64,000 nucleotides of DNA from assembly GCA_003162475.1 (NCBI GenBank), contig PMOI01000004.1, forward strand, positions 138,078 to 202,077. Reading direction: 5' to 3'. This DNA comes from Acidimicrobiaceae bacterium (GTDB taxonomy: Bacteria > Actinomycetota > Acidimicrobiia > Acidimicrobiales > RAAP-2). Shown in pieces: positions 16,345-25,001 of the stretch. Made by a program: the position numbers and the translations under genes. The notes beneath the pieces are model-generated. The model made no database searches, was not told the origin of the DNA, and saw nothing but the letters and a program-made list of their open reading frames with translations. Position 1 is the first letter of the stretch. Each line of letters begins with the position of its first letter.

Positions 16345-17232
16345 ATGACGTTTCGCGAACAACTCGTCAAGAGCCCTGATGGGCGCGTAGTGGAAGTGGC
16401 GACGATGGGCGATCCCAGTGGTGACACCGTCTTCTTTCACCACGGCACGCCCGGCTCGACCAAGACAATGCGAGCGTTCGAATCGCTCTGCGAGAGCGGG
16501 AAACTCTTCTTCGTCACCATGTCGCGCGCGGGCTACGGCGCCTCGAGTCGGCTCGAAGGGCGCAACGTCGCCGCGGCCGTTGACGACACGCGCACGGTGC
16601 TCGACGCCCTCGGTCGTGACTCGTACGTCGCTCTCGGCTGGTCCGGCGGGGGACCCCACGCGCTGGCCTGCGCCGCACTCGACGCGCCGCGATGCGTGAA
16701 GGCCGTCACCCTGGCGAGCGTCGCACCGAGCGACGTCGACTTCGATTGGACCGAAGGAATGGGTCCGGAGAACCTCGAAGAGTTCGCGCTCGCGAAAGAG
16801 GGCGGCCCCGCCTACGAGGAGTACATGGAGACCACGTGCGCCTTCATGGCCGAGATAGACAAGGACAACGTCATCGAGATGATGGCCGGGCTCTTACCTG
16901 ACGCCGACCGCGAGGTCCTCGCGGACGACGAGGCCCGCGAGCTCTTCGCGACGGGCATTCGCTACGGATTCGCCAAGACGTGGCGAGGCTACTTCGACGA
17001 CAACGTCGCGTTCCTAGAGCCTTGGGGCTTCGATCCCACGACCATTGCCGTGCCCGTGGCGCTCTACTTCGGCGACGCCGACCTCATGGTGCCGCCCGCG
17101 CACGGTCTGTGGTTCGCGGGCCATCTACCTACCGCGACGGCGCACCGCCACGTGAGCGAAGGTCACCTGTCGATCTACGCTCACCACCTCAACGAGGTGG
17201 CGTCGGACCTCGCCTCGGCGTTCGAGTCGTAG
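16345..17232 (+). CDS. Alpha/beta hydrolase
   Basis: The 295-residue hydrolase shows HHGTPGS (oxyanion-hole HG motif, residues 32-38), nucleophile Ser100 in LGWSGGGPHAL, the acid residue in YFGDADLMVPPAH near residue 250, and the catalytic His in EGHLSIY near residue 277. The family covers esterases, epoxide hydrolases and proline iminopeptidase-like enzymes. The start ATG has a GGAGG ribosome-binding site. It is divergent from the SRPBCC gene with only 42 bases between them, and ends 27 bases before the agmatinase-family gene. The substrate is unknown. Confidence 0.9.
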   Translation: MTFREQLVKSPDGRVVEVATMGDPSGDTVFFHHGTPGSTKTMRAFESLCESGKLFFVTMSRAGYGASSRLEGRNVAAAVDDTRTVLDALGRDSYVALGWSGGGPHALACAALDAPRCVKAVTLASVAPSDVDFDWTEGMGPENLEEFALAKEGGPAYEEYMETTCAFMAEIDKDNVIEMMAGLLPDADREVLADDEARELFATGIRYGFAKTWRGYFDDNVAFLEPWGFDPTTIAVPVALYFGDADLMVPPAHGLWFAGHLPTATAHRHVSEGHLSIYAHHLNEVASDLASAFES

Positions 17233-17259
17233 TGCCGATGAATTCTCGAATGGTCTGAC

Positions 17260-18270
17260 GTGACACGAATCGGTAATCTCTACGGCCCCGACGCCACGTT
17301 CCTCGGTGTCCCCGCCGCGGACCCCGACGACGACGCCCAGTGGTCAACGGCCCACGCCGTCATCATCGGCGCGCCCTTCGACGGCGGAACCTCGCACCGT
17401 CCGGGGTGTCGCTTTGGACCGCAAGCCATTCGAACGACCGACTACCTACCCCACGACGGTCGGCGTCCTTCGCTCGCGCTGGGCGTTGACCCCCTGGTGG
17501 ACCTCGGCGTGGTCGATCTGGGCGACGTGGCGATGCCTTCGGGCGACATCGAACGCTCGCTGGCGCTGCTCGAGGATCGTGTGGCGATGGTCGCGAACGC
17601 CGGGGTCATCCCGATCATCCTCGGAGGCGATCACACCATTGCGCTGCCCGACGTGACGGGCGTCGCGCGCCACGTCGGGTGGGGACGGGTGTCGGTGATC
17701 CACTTCGACGCGCACGCCGACACCGGCCAGAGTCAGATGGGTTCGCTCTACGGTCACGGCACCCCGATGCGCCGACTCATCGAGTCGGGGGCTTGTCGCG
17801 GAGACCGCTTCTTGCAGATTGGACTTCGGGGCTACTGGCCCGAGCCCGAGACACTGGGCTGGATGGCCGCGCAGGGAATGCGCTCGTTCGAGATGGCCGA
17901 GATCGTCGCGCGCGGTCTCGACGACGTCCTCGACGAGGCCCTCGACGTCGCGATGACCGACTGTGACGCCGTCTTCATGTCCGTCGACGTCGACGTCGTC
18001 GATCCCGGCTCGGCACCGGGCACCGGTACTCCGGAACCCGGCGGCCTGACGAGCCGTCAACTCCTCGACGCCGTTCGTCGCGTGGCGATGAGCGTGCCCC
18101 TTGCCGGTGTCGACGTCGTCGAGGTCGCGCCGCCCTACGACCACGCGGAGATCACGGCCTACCTGGGCAACCGCATCGTGCTCGAAGCGTTAGGCGGCGT
18201 CGCGTGGCGCCGTCGTGAGGAGAGTGGCGAGGCGAATCGTCACCCGAGCGATCCGCTGCTGGAGCGTTAG
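17260..18270 (+). CDS. Agmatinase/ureohydrolase (arginase-family) enzyme
   Basis: The 336-residue ureohydrolase has the dinuclear Mn2+ site motifs GGDHTIALP, VIHFDAHADTG and SVDVDVVDPGSAPGTGTPEPGG. It hydrolyses a guanidino compound (agmatine, guanidinobutyrate, guanidinopropionate or similar) to urea plus amine. The N-terminal block IGAPFDGGTSHRPGCRFGP is typical of agmatinase (SpeB)-type rather than arginase-type members. The GTG start at 17260 follows the hydrolase. Its TAG stop interlocks with the TAA of the convergent PLP decarboxylase gene. The gene is co-directional with the alpha/beta hydrolase, 27 bases upstream. Exact substrate is open. Confidence 0.88.
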   Translation: MTRIGNLYGPDATFLGVPAADPDDDAQWSTAHAVIIGAPFDGGTSHRPGCRFGPQAIRTTDYLPHDGRRPSLALGVDPLVDLGVVDLGDVAMPSGDIERSLALLEDRVAMVANAGVIPIILGGDHTIALPDVTGVARHVGWGRVSVIHFDAHADTGQSQMGSLYGHGTPMRRLIESGACRGDRFLQIGLRGYWPEPETLGWMAAQGMRSFEMAEIVARGLDDVLDEALDVAMTDCDAVFMSVDVDVVDPGSAPGTGTPEPGGLTSRQLLDAVRRVAMSVPLAGVDVVEVAPPYDHAEITAYLGNRIVLEALGGVAWRRREESGEANRHPSDPLLER

Positions 18271-19637
18271 TCGCGCAGCGAATCGAGGATCTCGCGCACC
18301 TCTATTTCAGTGGTCTTCGGATGCAAGAACGCAATGCGTCCCACCGTTTCGCCTTCCCACTTCGTGGGCGTGACGAAGGCGATCTGGTTCCGTAGAAGTT
18401 CGTGGCTCCACTCGTTGTAGCGCTCGGCACTCCAGCCCTTTCGACGAAAGAGCACGATGGAGAGACTCGAGGGTCGAACCATCTCGAGATGGTCGCTCTC
18501 GTTGATGAGTTCTTGGGTGCGTTGGGCGAGGTCGATGGCGCACTGCACGGCTGACTCGTACGCGGCCGATCCGTTGGTGACCAGTGAGAACCAAAAGGGG
18601 AGTCCTCGCGCGCGCCGCGAGAGGTGGATCCCGAAGTCCGAGGGGTTCCACTCGTACTCCTCGTCGGATCCTTCGTGCAGGACGTCGAGATAGCTCGCCT
18701 GCTGGGCGAGGACCTTTCTCGCCACCGTCGGATTTCGGTAGAGCAACGCGCAGCAGTCCAGCGGCGCGAAGAGCCACTTGTGCGGGTCGACGATGAAGCT
18801 GTCGGCGTGACGAATCCCCGTGAAGAGGTGGCGATGCGTGGAGGAGAAGACCGCCGCGCCTCCGTACGCGCCGTCGATATGGAACCAGAGGTCGTGCTCG
18901 CGCGCGTAACTGCCGAGCCCTTCGAGGTCGTCAACGATGCCCGCGTTCGTCGTGCCGGCCGTCGCGACGACGCCGATGACGTTCTCGGGGTGGGGGTCTG
19001 CCGCCAGCGCCGACTCGAGGGCCTCGCGAGTGAAGCGATGATCGTCGGTAGCGACGGTGAGTGTCGCCACGTCCAGCACGTGCAGGGCCTTACCGATGCT
19101 CGAGTGCGCGTCTTCGGAGATGGCGAATCGAACGTCGCGGGGGTTGAGCGTCGGACGTTTAGCGCGTCCGACGTCGCGCGCCACCGTCAAGCTGGAGAGG
19201 TTGCCGATCGAGCCGCCCGAGACGAAGGCCCCGCCCGACTCCGCCGGCATGCCCGCGGAGTCCGCGATGAAGGTGAGGGCCTGGTTCTCGGCGACGACGA
19301 CGCCACTCGATTCGAGCCAACTGGTGCCGTTCAGACCCGAGCACGCGACGACCATGTCGAAGAGCAGCGAGTTCTTGGTGGGGGCGTTCGGGATGAAGGC
19401 CAAGAAGACCGGCGAGTCGATGGAGACGACGGCGTGCGCGAGCGTGTTCTTGAAGAAGTCGAGGACTTCCTCGGCGTCTCGACCCTCGGGTCGGATGAGA
19501 CCTTCGAGGATCTCGGGCGCAATGGTGCGCAAACTGCCGTAGTCGAGGGGCACGGGGTCCATCGCGAGTCGTTCGCGGCAGTACTCAAAGACGGCGTCAC
19601 CGAGCGCGGCGTCGAACTCAAACATTTCGTGCCCCAT
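18267..19637 (-). CDS. Group II pyridoxal-phosphate-dependent decarboxylase
   Basis: The 456-residue enzyme belongs to the family of aromatic-L-amino-acid, glutamate and diaminobutyrate decarboxylases. Visible features are GGAFVSGGSIGNLSSLTVAR (PLP phosphate binding), SEDAHSSIGKAL (ring-stacking His), ATAGTTNAGIVDDL, HIDGAYGGAAVF (PLP-binding Asp) and the Schiff-base lysine in VDPHKWLFAPLDCCALL near residue 290. The ATG has a GAGAGGAG ribosome-binding site. Substrate specificity is not evident; the decarboxylated amine might be related to the neighbouring ureohydrolase, but the genes are convergent and not one operon. Confidence 0.9.
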   Translation of the reverse strand: MGHEMFEFDAALGDAVFEYCRERLAMDPVPLDYGSLRTIAPEILEGLIRPEGRDAEEVLDFFKNTLAHAVVSIDSPVFLAFIPNAPTKNSLLFDMVVACSGLNGTSWLESSGVVVAENQALTFIADSAGMPAESGGAFVSGGSIGNLSSLTVARDVGRAKRPTLNPRDVRFAISEDAHSSIGKALHVLDVATLTVATDDHRFTREALESALAADPHPENVIGVVATAGTTNAGIVDDLEGLGSYAREHDLWFHIDGAYGGAAVFSSTHRHLFTGIRHADSFIVDPHKWLFAPLDCCALLYRNPTVARKVLAQQASYLDVLHEGSDEEYEWNPSDFGIHLSRRARGLPFWFSLVTNGSAAYESAVQCAIDLAQRTQELINESDHLEMVRPSSLSIVLFRRKGWSAERYNEWSHELLRNQIAFVTPTKWEGETVGRIAFLHPKTTEIEVREILDSLRD

Positions 19638-19728
19638 TGCACTCCTCTCGATTTTTGTCCCTAGCCATCGTACGGCCTCAAACGATGTGCGCCGAGCCCC
19701 GCCACAAAGGACATTGTGGGCGACGAAG

Positions 19729-19734
19729 TAACAT
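19729..19734 (+). promoter_or_regulatory. -10 box of leaderless promoter for pheA
   Basis: TAACAT, 6 bases, ATG at 19741; no ribosome-binding site. Confidence 0.5.
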
Positions 19735-19740
19735 CCCGAT

Positions 19741-20655
19741 ATGGAAGGCGCCCGCGTTGGCTATCTCGGACCCGAGGGCTCGTTCTCGCACGAGGCCGTC
19801 ACCGCGCTCGAAAGCGCCAAGCTCGTCGCCTATTCGTCGCTCGGGGACCTGCTGGGCGCCGTGGCGGACGGGTCGATCGATCAGGGACTCGTGCCCTTGG
19901 AGAACGCGCTCGAGGGCACGGTGTCGGCGACCATCGACGGTCTGGTGTTCAATCACGATCTCATCATCCTCCAAGAGATCGTGCTGCCAATCCACTTGCA
20001 CCTCCTCGTTCGACCGGGCGTGGGGTTGGACGACGTCACGAGCGTTCGCAGTCACGTGCACGCGTTGGCCCAAGTACGCGACTTTCTCCACTCCAAAGGT
20101 CTCGCCAGCGTCGAGACGACGTCCACGTCACAAGCGGCGCGCGACGTCGCCGAATCGAGCGAGCCGTGGGCGGCCGTAGGTTCGGCGCTCGCGGGCGAGT
20201 TGTTTGACCTTGACGTCGTCGCGGCCGACATCGAGGATCACCCCGACAACGCCACCCGCTTCGTGCTGGTCGGACTAGAGATTGTCGCCGCACCTACCGG
20301 TCACGACCGAACGACGATCGTCTGCTTTCAAGACGCCGACCGCCCCGGATCGCTGTACGCGATACTCGGTCGATTCGCCGCGCGCGATATCAACTTGACG
20401 AAACTCGAAAGCCGACCAACGAAGCGTGGGTTGGGCGACTACTGCTTCGTCATCGAGTTCGAAGGTCACGTGGCCGACGACGTCGTGGCGGACTGTCTCA
20501 CCGACCTCCAAGCCCATCTCGCGCGAGTGAAGTTTCTCGGTTCCTATCCCGTGACCGGCGAGGGAGCGAGTGGCCGACGCGAAGAGGTGGGCGAAGCCCG
20601 TCGCTCCGCGGCCACGTGGATGGACGCCATCCGCGCGCGCGTGCGTCCTTCGTAG
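19741..20655 (+). CDS. pheA: Prephenate dehydratase
   Basis: This 304-residue monofunctional PheA converts prephenate to phenylpyruvate in phenylalanine synthesis. The catalytic domain (residues 1-180) starts VGYLGPEGSFSHEA and ends with the NATRFVLVG block; Thr172 in the TRF motif is the catalytic threonine of the family. A C-terminal ACT domain (about 190-275) carries the phenylalanine-binding ESRP motif at residues 223-226, so feedback inhibition by Phe is expected. There is no fused chorismate mutase. The last about 30 residues are a polar extension. Confidence 0.95.
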   Translation: MEGARVGYLGPEGSFSHEAVTALESAKLVAYSSLGDLLGAVADGSIDQGLVPLENALEGTVSATIDGLVFNHDLIILQEIVLPIHLHLLVRPGVGLDDVTSVRSHVHALAQVRDFLHSKGLASVETTSTSQAARDVAESSEPWAAVGSALAGELFDLDVVAADIEDHPDNATRFVLVGLEIVAAPTGHDRTTIVCFQDADRPGSLYAILGRFAARDINLTKLESRPTKRGLGDYCFVIEFEGHVADDVVADCLTDLQAHLARVKFLGSYPVTGEGASGRREEVGEARRSAATWMDAIRARVRPS

Positions 20656-20798
20656 GTCGTCGACCCACTGAACGTTGACGTCAAGATGACGATCGGGCGA
20701 CACGAGCGAGCCCTCGCGTTCGTTATCGTGACGTGCTAAGTATTAGGAGCGCCGGGAGAAACGTCAGGTACGACGTCACCACGGGCGAACCGAAGAGA

Positions 20799-21200
20799 GT
20801 GAACGTGACCTACGACTTTGAAGTTTCCGATGAAATTCCAGCGTCGCCGGACACCATTTACGCGGCGTGGATGTCGAGTGAGGGTCACTCCGCGATGACC
20901 GGTGCGGATGCGCACGTCGGGCCATCGGTCGGCGACGAATTCGACGCGTGGGACGGTTACATCCACGGAAAGACCCTTGAACTCGAGCCTTCACGCCGCA
21001 TCGTCCAGTCGTGGCGTTCGACGCAGTTCAGCGAAGAAAACGAAGACTCCCAGATCGAGGTCCTGCTCGACGGGAACGACGACGTGACGCTCGTCACGGT
21101 TCGTCACAGTAAGGTGCCAACCGATCACCGTGGCTACGAAGATGGCGGATGGCAACAGAGTTACTTCACACCAATGAAGGCGTACTTCGAAAAGGAGTGA
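20799..21200 (+). CDS. SRPBCC/AHSA1-like protein
   Basis: The 133-residue product has the AHSA1 (activator-of-Hsp90-like) START fold: an opening strand (FEVSDEIPASPDTIYAAWM), GDEFDAWDGYIHGKTLELEP in the middle and the C-terminal helix GGWQQSYFTPMKAYFEKE, which matches the usual GW-x(n)-L ending. Bacterial members bind small hydrophobic molecules, mostly of unknown identity. GTG 20799 is preferred; a frame start at 20733 lies only 3 bases after a TATCGT box and would add 22 residues that do not fit the fold. Function unassigned. Confidence 0.78.
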   Translation: MNVTYDFEVSDEIPASPDTIYAAWMSSEGHSAMTGADAHVGPSVGDEFDAWDGYIHGKTLELEPSRRIVQSWRSTQFSEENEDSQIEVLLDGNDDVTLVTVRHSKVPTDHRGYEDGGWQQSYFTPMKAYFEKE

Positions 21201-21272
21201 GCGCGCGTCGTCATCGCACGACATACTTTCCTTACGACATCGAAGATGATTTAGGATCTCACTTCGCCGAAC

Positions 21273-21278
21273 AAGGAG
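21273..21278 (+). promoter_or_regulatory. Ribosome-binding site that points to an ATT start codon
   Basis: AAGGAG lies at 21273-21278, exactly 6 bases before the ATT at 21285. It is an ideal Shine-Dalgarno spacing, and no ATG, GTG or TTG is in the SDR frame from the stop codon at 21252 until GTG 21390, which is inside the Rossmann fold. Confidence 0.7.
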
Positions 21279-21284
21279 TTTTTC

Positions 21285-22106
21285 ATTTCCAAGGACCTGG
21301 ATCTAGCGGGGCGAAGCGCGGTCGTCACCGGTGCCTCGAGTGGCATCGGGCGAGCCATCGCTGAGCGACTCGGCGCCGCTGGCGCGTTCGTGGTGCTCGC
21401 GGGGCGCGAGAAGTCAGCGATGGATGAGAGCGCGACGCGTATCACCACCAGCGGTGGTGGTGCCGAGGTCGTCGTTGGCGACGTGCGAGACCCGGCGTTG
21501 ATGCAGCGTCTCGTCGACGCCGCCGTCGCGGCCACCGGATCTCTCGACGTGTTCGTGAACAACGCCGGTGTCTCGTTTCTCAGTCCGATCATGACCACCG
21601 AGGTCGAGAGTTGGCGTCTGATGTTGGAGACCAACGTCCTCGCCCTCCTCGTCGGTTGCCAAGTGGCCGTTCGCGCTATGAGAGCGGGCGGCAACCGCGG
21701 CCACCTGATCAACATCTCATCCGTGGCTGCGCGCAGTCCCGACTCGGGCGTGTACGGCGCGACGAAGCACGCCGTCAACGTGATCTCGAACTCACTGCGC
21801 CACGAGCTCTTGGAGGACCCCATCCAGGTGACGACCATCATGCCCGGACTCGTCGCGACGAACATTGGTCGCAACGTCGACGTCGCCGTACTCGAGGGAC
21901 TCGTGGCCATGTCGGGCCTCGAGGCTGAGGTGCGCCCCGGCGAGCGCTTGCCCGACGAGGTCCTCGAACGGGCCCAGGAAGCGTTGAGCGACATCATGAT
22001 CAGGCCCGAGGACGTCGCCAACGCGGTCGCGTACGCGCTCAGTCAACCGCCAAGCGTCCAAGTGTCGGAAGTCCTGGTGCGTCCGAACAAGGATTTCGAC
22101 CTTTAG
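21285..22106 (+). CDS. Short-chain dehydrogenase/reductase, apparent ATT start
   Basis: The 273-residue SDR has the cofactor loop VVTGASSGIGRAIAERLG near residue 14, NNAGVSFL near residue 90, the catalytic Ser in LINISSVAA and YGATKHAVN with catalytic Tyr and Lys. The cofactor-binding N-terminus is encoded upstream of the first normal start codon in frame (GTG 21390), so starting there would remove the TGxxxGxG motif. The ATT at 21285, 6 bases after a perfect AAGGAG, gives a full-length protein of normal size. ATT starts are rare (known for infC and pcnB in E. coli); CTG 21297 is a weaker alternative. The substrate is unknown; the C-terminal half resembles clavaldehyde-dehydrogenase-like and YdfG-like SDRs. 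Confidence 0.85.
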   Translation: MSKDLDLAGRSAVVTGASSGIGRAIAERLGAAGAFVVLAGREKSAMDESATRITTSGGGAEVVVGDVRDPALMQRLVDAAVAATGSLDVFVNNAGVSFLSPIMTTEVESWRLMLETNVLALLVGCQVAVRAMRAGGNRGHLINISSVAARSPDSGVYGATKHAVNVISNSLRHELLEDPIQVTTIMPGLVATNIGRNVDVAVLEGLVAMSGLEAEVRPGERLPDEVLERAQEALSDIMIRPEDVANAVAYALSQPPSVQVSEVLVRPNKDFDL

Positions 22107-22226
22107 AGGAGGACGCCCGTTCGAAGGTCTGGCGTCGTGGTCGAACGCACGCGAGGCGTTCGGATACCGATCACTCGAGTCGAGTCGTCCGCGCCGTCGC
22201 TCTACGTTGGGGTCATGCACAAGTGG

Positions 22227-22311
22227 CGGAGGGAGTGGGATTTGAACCCACGGTGGGCAAGCCCACGCCGGTTTTCAAGACCGGTACATTCGTCCGCTCT
22301 GTCATCCCTCC
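22227..22311 (-). tRNA. tRNA-Ser (anticodon UGA)
   Basis: On the minus strand an 85-base cloverleaf starts GGAGGGA and ends TCCCTCC plus discriminator G, with CCA encoded next (22226-22224). The anticodon loop reads CTTGAAA with anticodon TGA, flanked by the stem CCGGT/ACCGG. The long variable arm (GTGGGCTTGCCCAC) is a class II feature of tRNA-Ser. The T arm GTGGGTTCAAATCCCAC is perfect. It lies directly downstream of typA on the same strand. Confidence 0.96.
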
Positions 22312-22337
22312 GGGGACAACCCTAGTTGAACGGACCT

Positions 22338-24155
22338 CTAGCCCTTTTTGCGCAGACGGTGACGAGAGGCCACGTCGAGCACCACTTTGCGTAGTCGCAC
22401 CGACTTGGGCGTCACTTCCACGGCTTCGTCGTCGGCGATGAATTCCAGCGCCTGCTCGAGCGAGAAGATGGTCGGTGGCGCGATCTTTTCGGTGTTGTCG
22501 CTGCCCGAAGCGCGCATGTTCGTGAGCTTCTTCTCTTTGGTGGGGTTGACGTTCATCTCGTCGGAGCGCGCGTTCTCGCCGACGATCATTCCTTCGTAGA
22601 CTTCCACGCCGGGTCCAACGAAGAGCACGCCGCGCTGTTCGAGGTCGAGCAGCGCGTTGCCCGTCGTGTCGCCGCGACGGTCCGCGACGAGCGTGCCCTT
22701 CTGGCGCAGTCGAATATCCCCGTACCACGGGTCGTAGCCGTCGAAGGTCGAGTGCATCATGCCCGCGCCGCGCGTCTCGGTCATGAACTCGGTGCGAATC
22801 CCGACGAGGCCGCGCGCGGGGATGCGCCACTCCATGCGCACCCAGCCGGTGCCGTGGTTCACGAGGTCGAGCATGGTGCCCTTTCGCGTGGCGAGGAGGG
22901 TGTTGATAGGTCCGACGAAGTCGTCGGGCGCGTCGATGGTGACGTGTTCCATTGGTTCGTGCAACTTCTCTTTGATCATTCGCGTGACGACCTGAGGCTT
23001 GCCAACCGTGAGCTCGAACCCTTCACGTCGCATCGTCTCGATGAGAACCGCGAGTTGGAGTTCGCCGCGTCCTTGCACTTCCCAGGCATCGGGTCGGTCG
23101 GTGGGCAGCACGCGCAGGGCCACGTTGCCGACGAGTTCCTTGTCGAGGCGGTCCTTCACCATGCGCGCGGTGAGGAGTTTGCCCTCGGTGCCAGCTAAGG
23201 GCGACGTGTTGATGCCGATCGTCATCGAGAGGCTCGGCTCGTCGACGTGCAGGGGCTCGAGGGGTTCGGGGTTTTCGGGGTCGGCCAAGGTCTCACCGAT
23301 GGTGATGTCCTCGAAGCCCGCCACGGCGACGATGTCGCCCGGTCCCGCGCTCTGGGCCGGGATTCGTTCGAGCGCCTCGGTGATGAAGAGTTCGGTGACC
23401 TTGGCGTGTTCGATGGTGCCGTCGATGCGACACCAAGCCACGCGTTGACCACGCTCTAGGTTCCCGTTGATCACGCGACACAGCGCGAGGCGCCCGAGGT
23501 AGGGCGAAGCGTCGAGGTTGCAGACGAGTGCCTGGAGCCCGTGACCCTCTTCGTACTCGGGCGCGGGCACGTAGTCGGCAATGGTCTGAAAGAGCGGGGT
23601 GAGGTCGTCCGTGACGACGTCGGGGTCGAGTGAGGCCCAGCCTTGGCGGGCGCTCGCGTAGAGGATGGGAAAGGAGATCTGGTGTTCGTCGGCGTCGAGG
23701 TCGAGAAAGAGATTCTCCACTTCCGCGACGACCTCGGCGACGCGCGCGTCGGGGCGGTCCACCTTGTTGATGACGAGCACGACCGGCAGGCGCTTCTCTA
23801 GGGTCTTTCGTAGCACGAACCGGGTCTGGGGCAGGGGGCCCTCAGCCGCGTCGACGAGGAGGATGACGGCGTCCACCATGGCCAGACCGCGCTCGACCTC
23901 GCCACCGAAGTCCGCGTGACCGGGGGTGTCGATGATGTTGATCGTCAGGCCGTTCCACTTGACGGCGGTGTTCTTCGCGAGGATGGTGATGCCCTTTTCG
24001 CGCTCGAGGTCACCCGAGTCCATGACCCGGTCGGTCATCTCTTCGTGGGCCGTGAACGAGCCGGTTTGGCGGAGCATTTTGTCCACCAACGTCGTCTTTC
24101 CGTGGTCGACGTGGGCGATGATGGCAATATTTCTAAGGGAAGTTCGTAGCGACAT
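22338..24155 (-). CDS. typA: Translational GTPase TypA/BipA
   Basis: This ribosome-associated GTPase of the EF-G family is involved in 50S assembly and stress or cold adaptation. The 605-residue length is normal. G domain: P-loop AHVDHGKTT (residues 14-22), effector GITILAKNTAV, DTPGHADFGGEVER and NKVDRPDAR. The C-terminal half has the EF-G-like domains and the TypA-specific tail (TPKSVRLRKVVLDVASRHRLRKKG shape). A TAGCGT hexamer lies 9 bases before the ATG. It follows two unrecognised genes 39 bases upstream on the same strand and could be read from the same transcript. Confidence 0.97.
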   Translation of the reverse strand: MSLRTSLRNIAIIAHVDHGKTTLVDKMLRQTGSFTAHEEMTDRVMDSGDLEREKGITILAKNTAVKWNGLTINIIDTPGHADFGGEVERGLAMVDAVILLVDAAEGPLPQTRFVLRKTLEKRLPVVLVINKVDRPDARVAEVVAEVENLFLDLDADEHQISFPILYASARQGWASLDPDVVTDDLTPLFQTIADYVPAPEYEEGHGLQALVCNLDASPYLGRLALCRVINGNLERGQRVAWCRIDGTIEHAKVTELFITEALERIPAQSAGPGDIVAVAGFEDITIGETLADPENPEPLEPLHVDEPSLSMTIGINTSPLAGTEGKLLTARMVKDRLDKELVGNVALRVLPTDRPDAWEVQGRGELQLAVLIETMRREGFELTVGKPQVVTRMIKEKLHEPMEHVTIDAPDDFVGPINTLLATRKGTMLDLVNHGTGWVRMEWRIPARGLVGIRTEFMTETRGAGMMHSTFDGYDPWYGDIRLRQKGTLVADRRGDTTGNALLDLEQRGVLFVGPGVEVYEGMIVGENARSDEMNVNPTKEKKLTNMRASGSDNTEKIAPPTIFSLEQALEFIADDEAVEVTPKSVRLRKVVLDVASRHRLRKKG

Positions 24156-24194
24156 GACTGAACCACGCTAGTAGGCGGGGCCCTTCGCCAAAAC

Positions 24195-25001
24195 TTAGGC
24201 CGCGCGAGCGAGTTGCTGACGCTGGTGAGCAACGGCCGTTCGCACGAGATCACGTGCGCCAGAGCGCAGATCCTCCATCGTCCCGTCCACGCTCAACACG
24301 ACGCCCGCCTCGGGCCAGAGACCGATAACGCGAGTCGCCGCGAGGCCCGTGGCATCAGCTAACGCGTCGATCGTGAGATCGGCCCGGAGTCCCGGTCCGG
24401 CACTCTTGCCCGGCGCGCCGGCGCGCACGCGCAACAAGATCCGCGACAGACCGCGGTTGATGATCAAGTCGCGCCGTCCGCGCAGCGTGGTGCGAGCCCG
24501 GGCGACGTCGTAGTACGCGTCACTGGTCGCCACCGACCAGGGCGCGGCGATGCCTTCGGCGGCTTCGCCGAGTTGCGTCGTCCAGTTGGCCGCCTCGGCG
24601 CTCACGAGGCCGAGCACTGAAGGTGACGCCTGGGCGAGGTAGGAGGCGAGTGAACCGCTGCGGGCGTAACCCGAGGCGACTCGTAGGAGTTGATCGGTTA
24701 GCTCGATGTCAACCGCGTCGAAGCGCGTGAGCGAGGGGTCGTGGAGCGCTCGTCGCAGTGCGGCGTTGCCCACGACGCGCTTGGCGGTCGTGGGCGACCA
24801 GCGAAAAGCGCCCATGGGCTGACCCGCGCGTTCGACCATCCACGCGTCGAGGCGGCGATGATCGGCGCTCGCGACGCCACGAAAACGCGCACTCAGTGAG
24901 TGACGGTGATCGTCGGTTAAGGACTTTGACTCACTCGGCGCCTCTTCGATCAGTCGATTGAGGACGTTCCTCGAGTAGCGACGGTGCGTTAGAGCGCTCA
25001 C
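24195..25001 (-). CDS. Unrecognised protein, downstream partner of an overlapping pair upstream of typA
   Basis: I do not recognise this 268-residue protein. GTG 25001 is chosen because it overlaps the TGA of the preceding gene (GTGA), a typical coupled start; the frame stays open far upstream but in Arg-rich shadow sequence. The first 120 residues are helical and basic. The C-terminal part reads TLRGRRDLIINRG, then ILLRVRAGAPGKSAGPG, DLTIDALADATG and RVIGLWPEAGVVLSVDG. This strand-helix order resembles a PD-(D/E)XK nuclease core (GRxDLV, then a D/E-x-K strand, then a helix before a YYLDSG-like strand), but the second strand has R-V-R in place of E-x-K. If the match is real the domain would be inactive. 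That is a weak inference. Confidence 0.72.
   Translation of the reverse strand: MSALTHRRYSRNVLNRLIEEAPSESKSLTDDHRHSLSARFRGVASADHRRLDAWMVERAGQPMGAFRWSPTTAKRVVGNAALRRALHDPSLTRFDAVDIELTDQLLRVASGYARSGSLASYLAQASPSVLGLVSAEAANWTTQLGEAAEGIAAPWSVATSDAYYDVARARTTLRGRRDLIINRGLSRILLRVRAGAPGKSAGPGLRADLTIDALADATGLAATRVIGLWPEAGVVLSVDGTMEDLRSGARDLVRTAVAHQRQQLARAA

Noticed and set aside
18624..19664. Long plus-strand open frame (346 codons) opposite the PLP decarboxylase gene
   Set aside because: It is antisense to a gene with all PLP-enzyme motifs, its composition is charged and repetitive, and no start signal or family motif was seen.
22112..22136. GACGCC/GGCGTC hairpin after the SDR gene
   Set aside because: Six-base stem with a 13-base loop and no T tract; too weak to call a terminator.
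22137..22325. Plus-strand frame with a TACGTT box 6 bases before ATG 22215, reading across tRNA-Ser(UGA)
   Set aside because: The frame is antisense through a complete tRNA; the box is probably chance, which also shows that the promoter rule has false positives.
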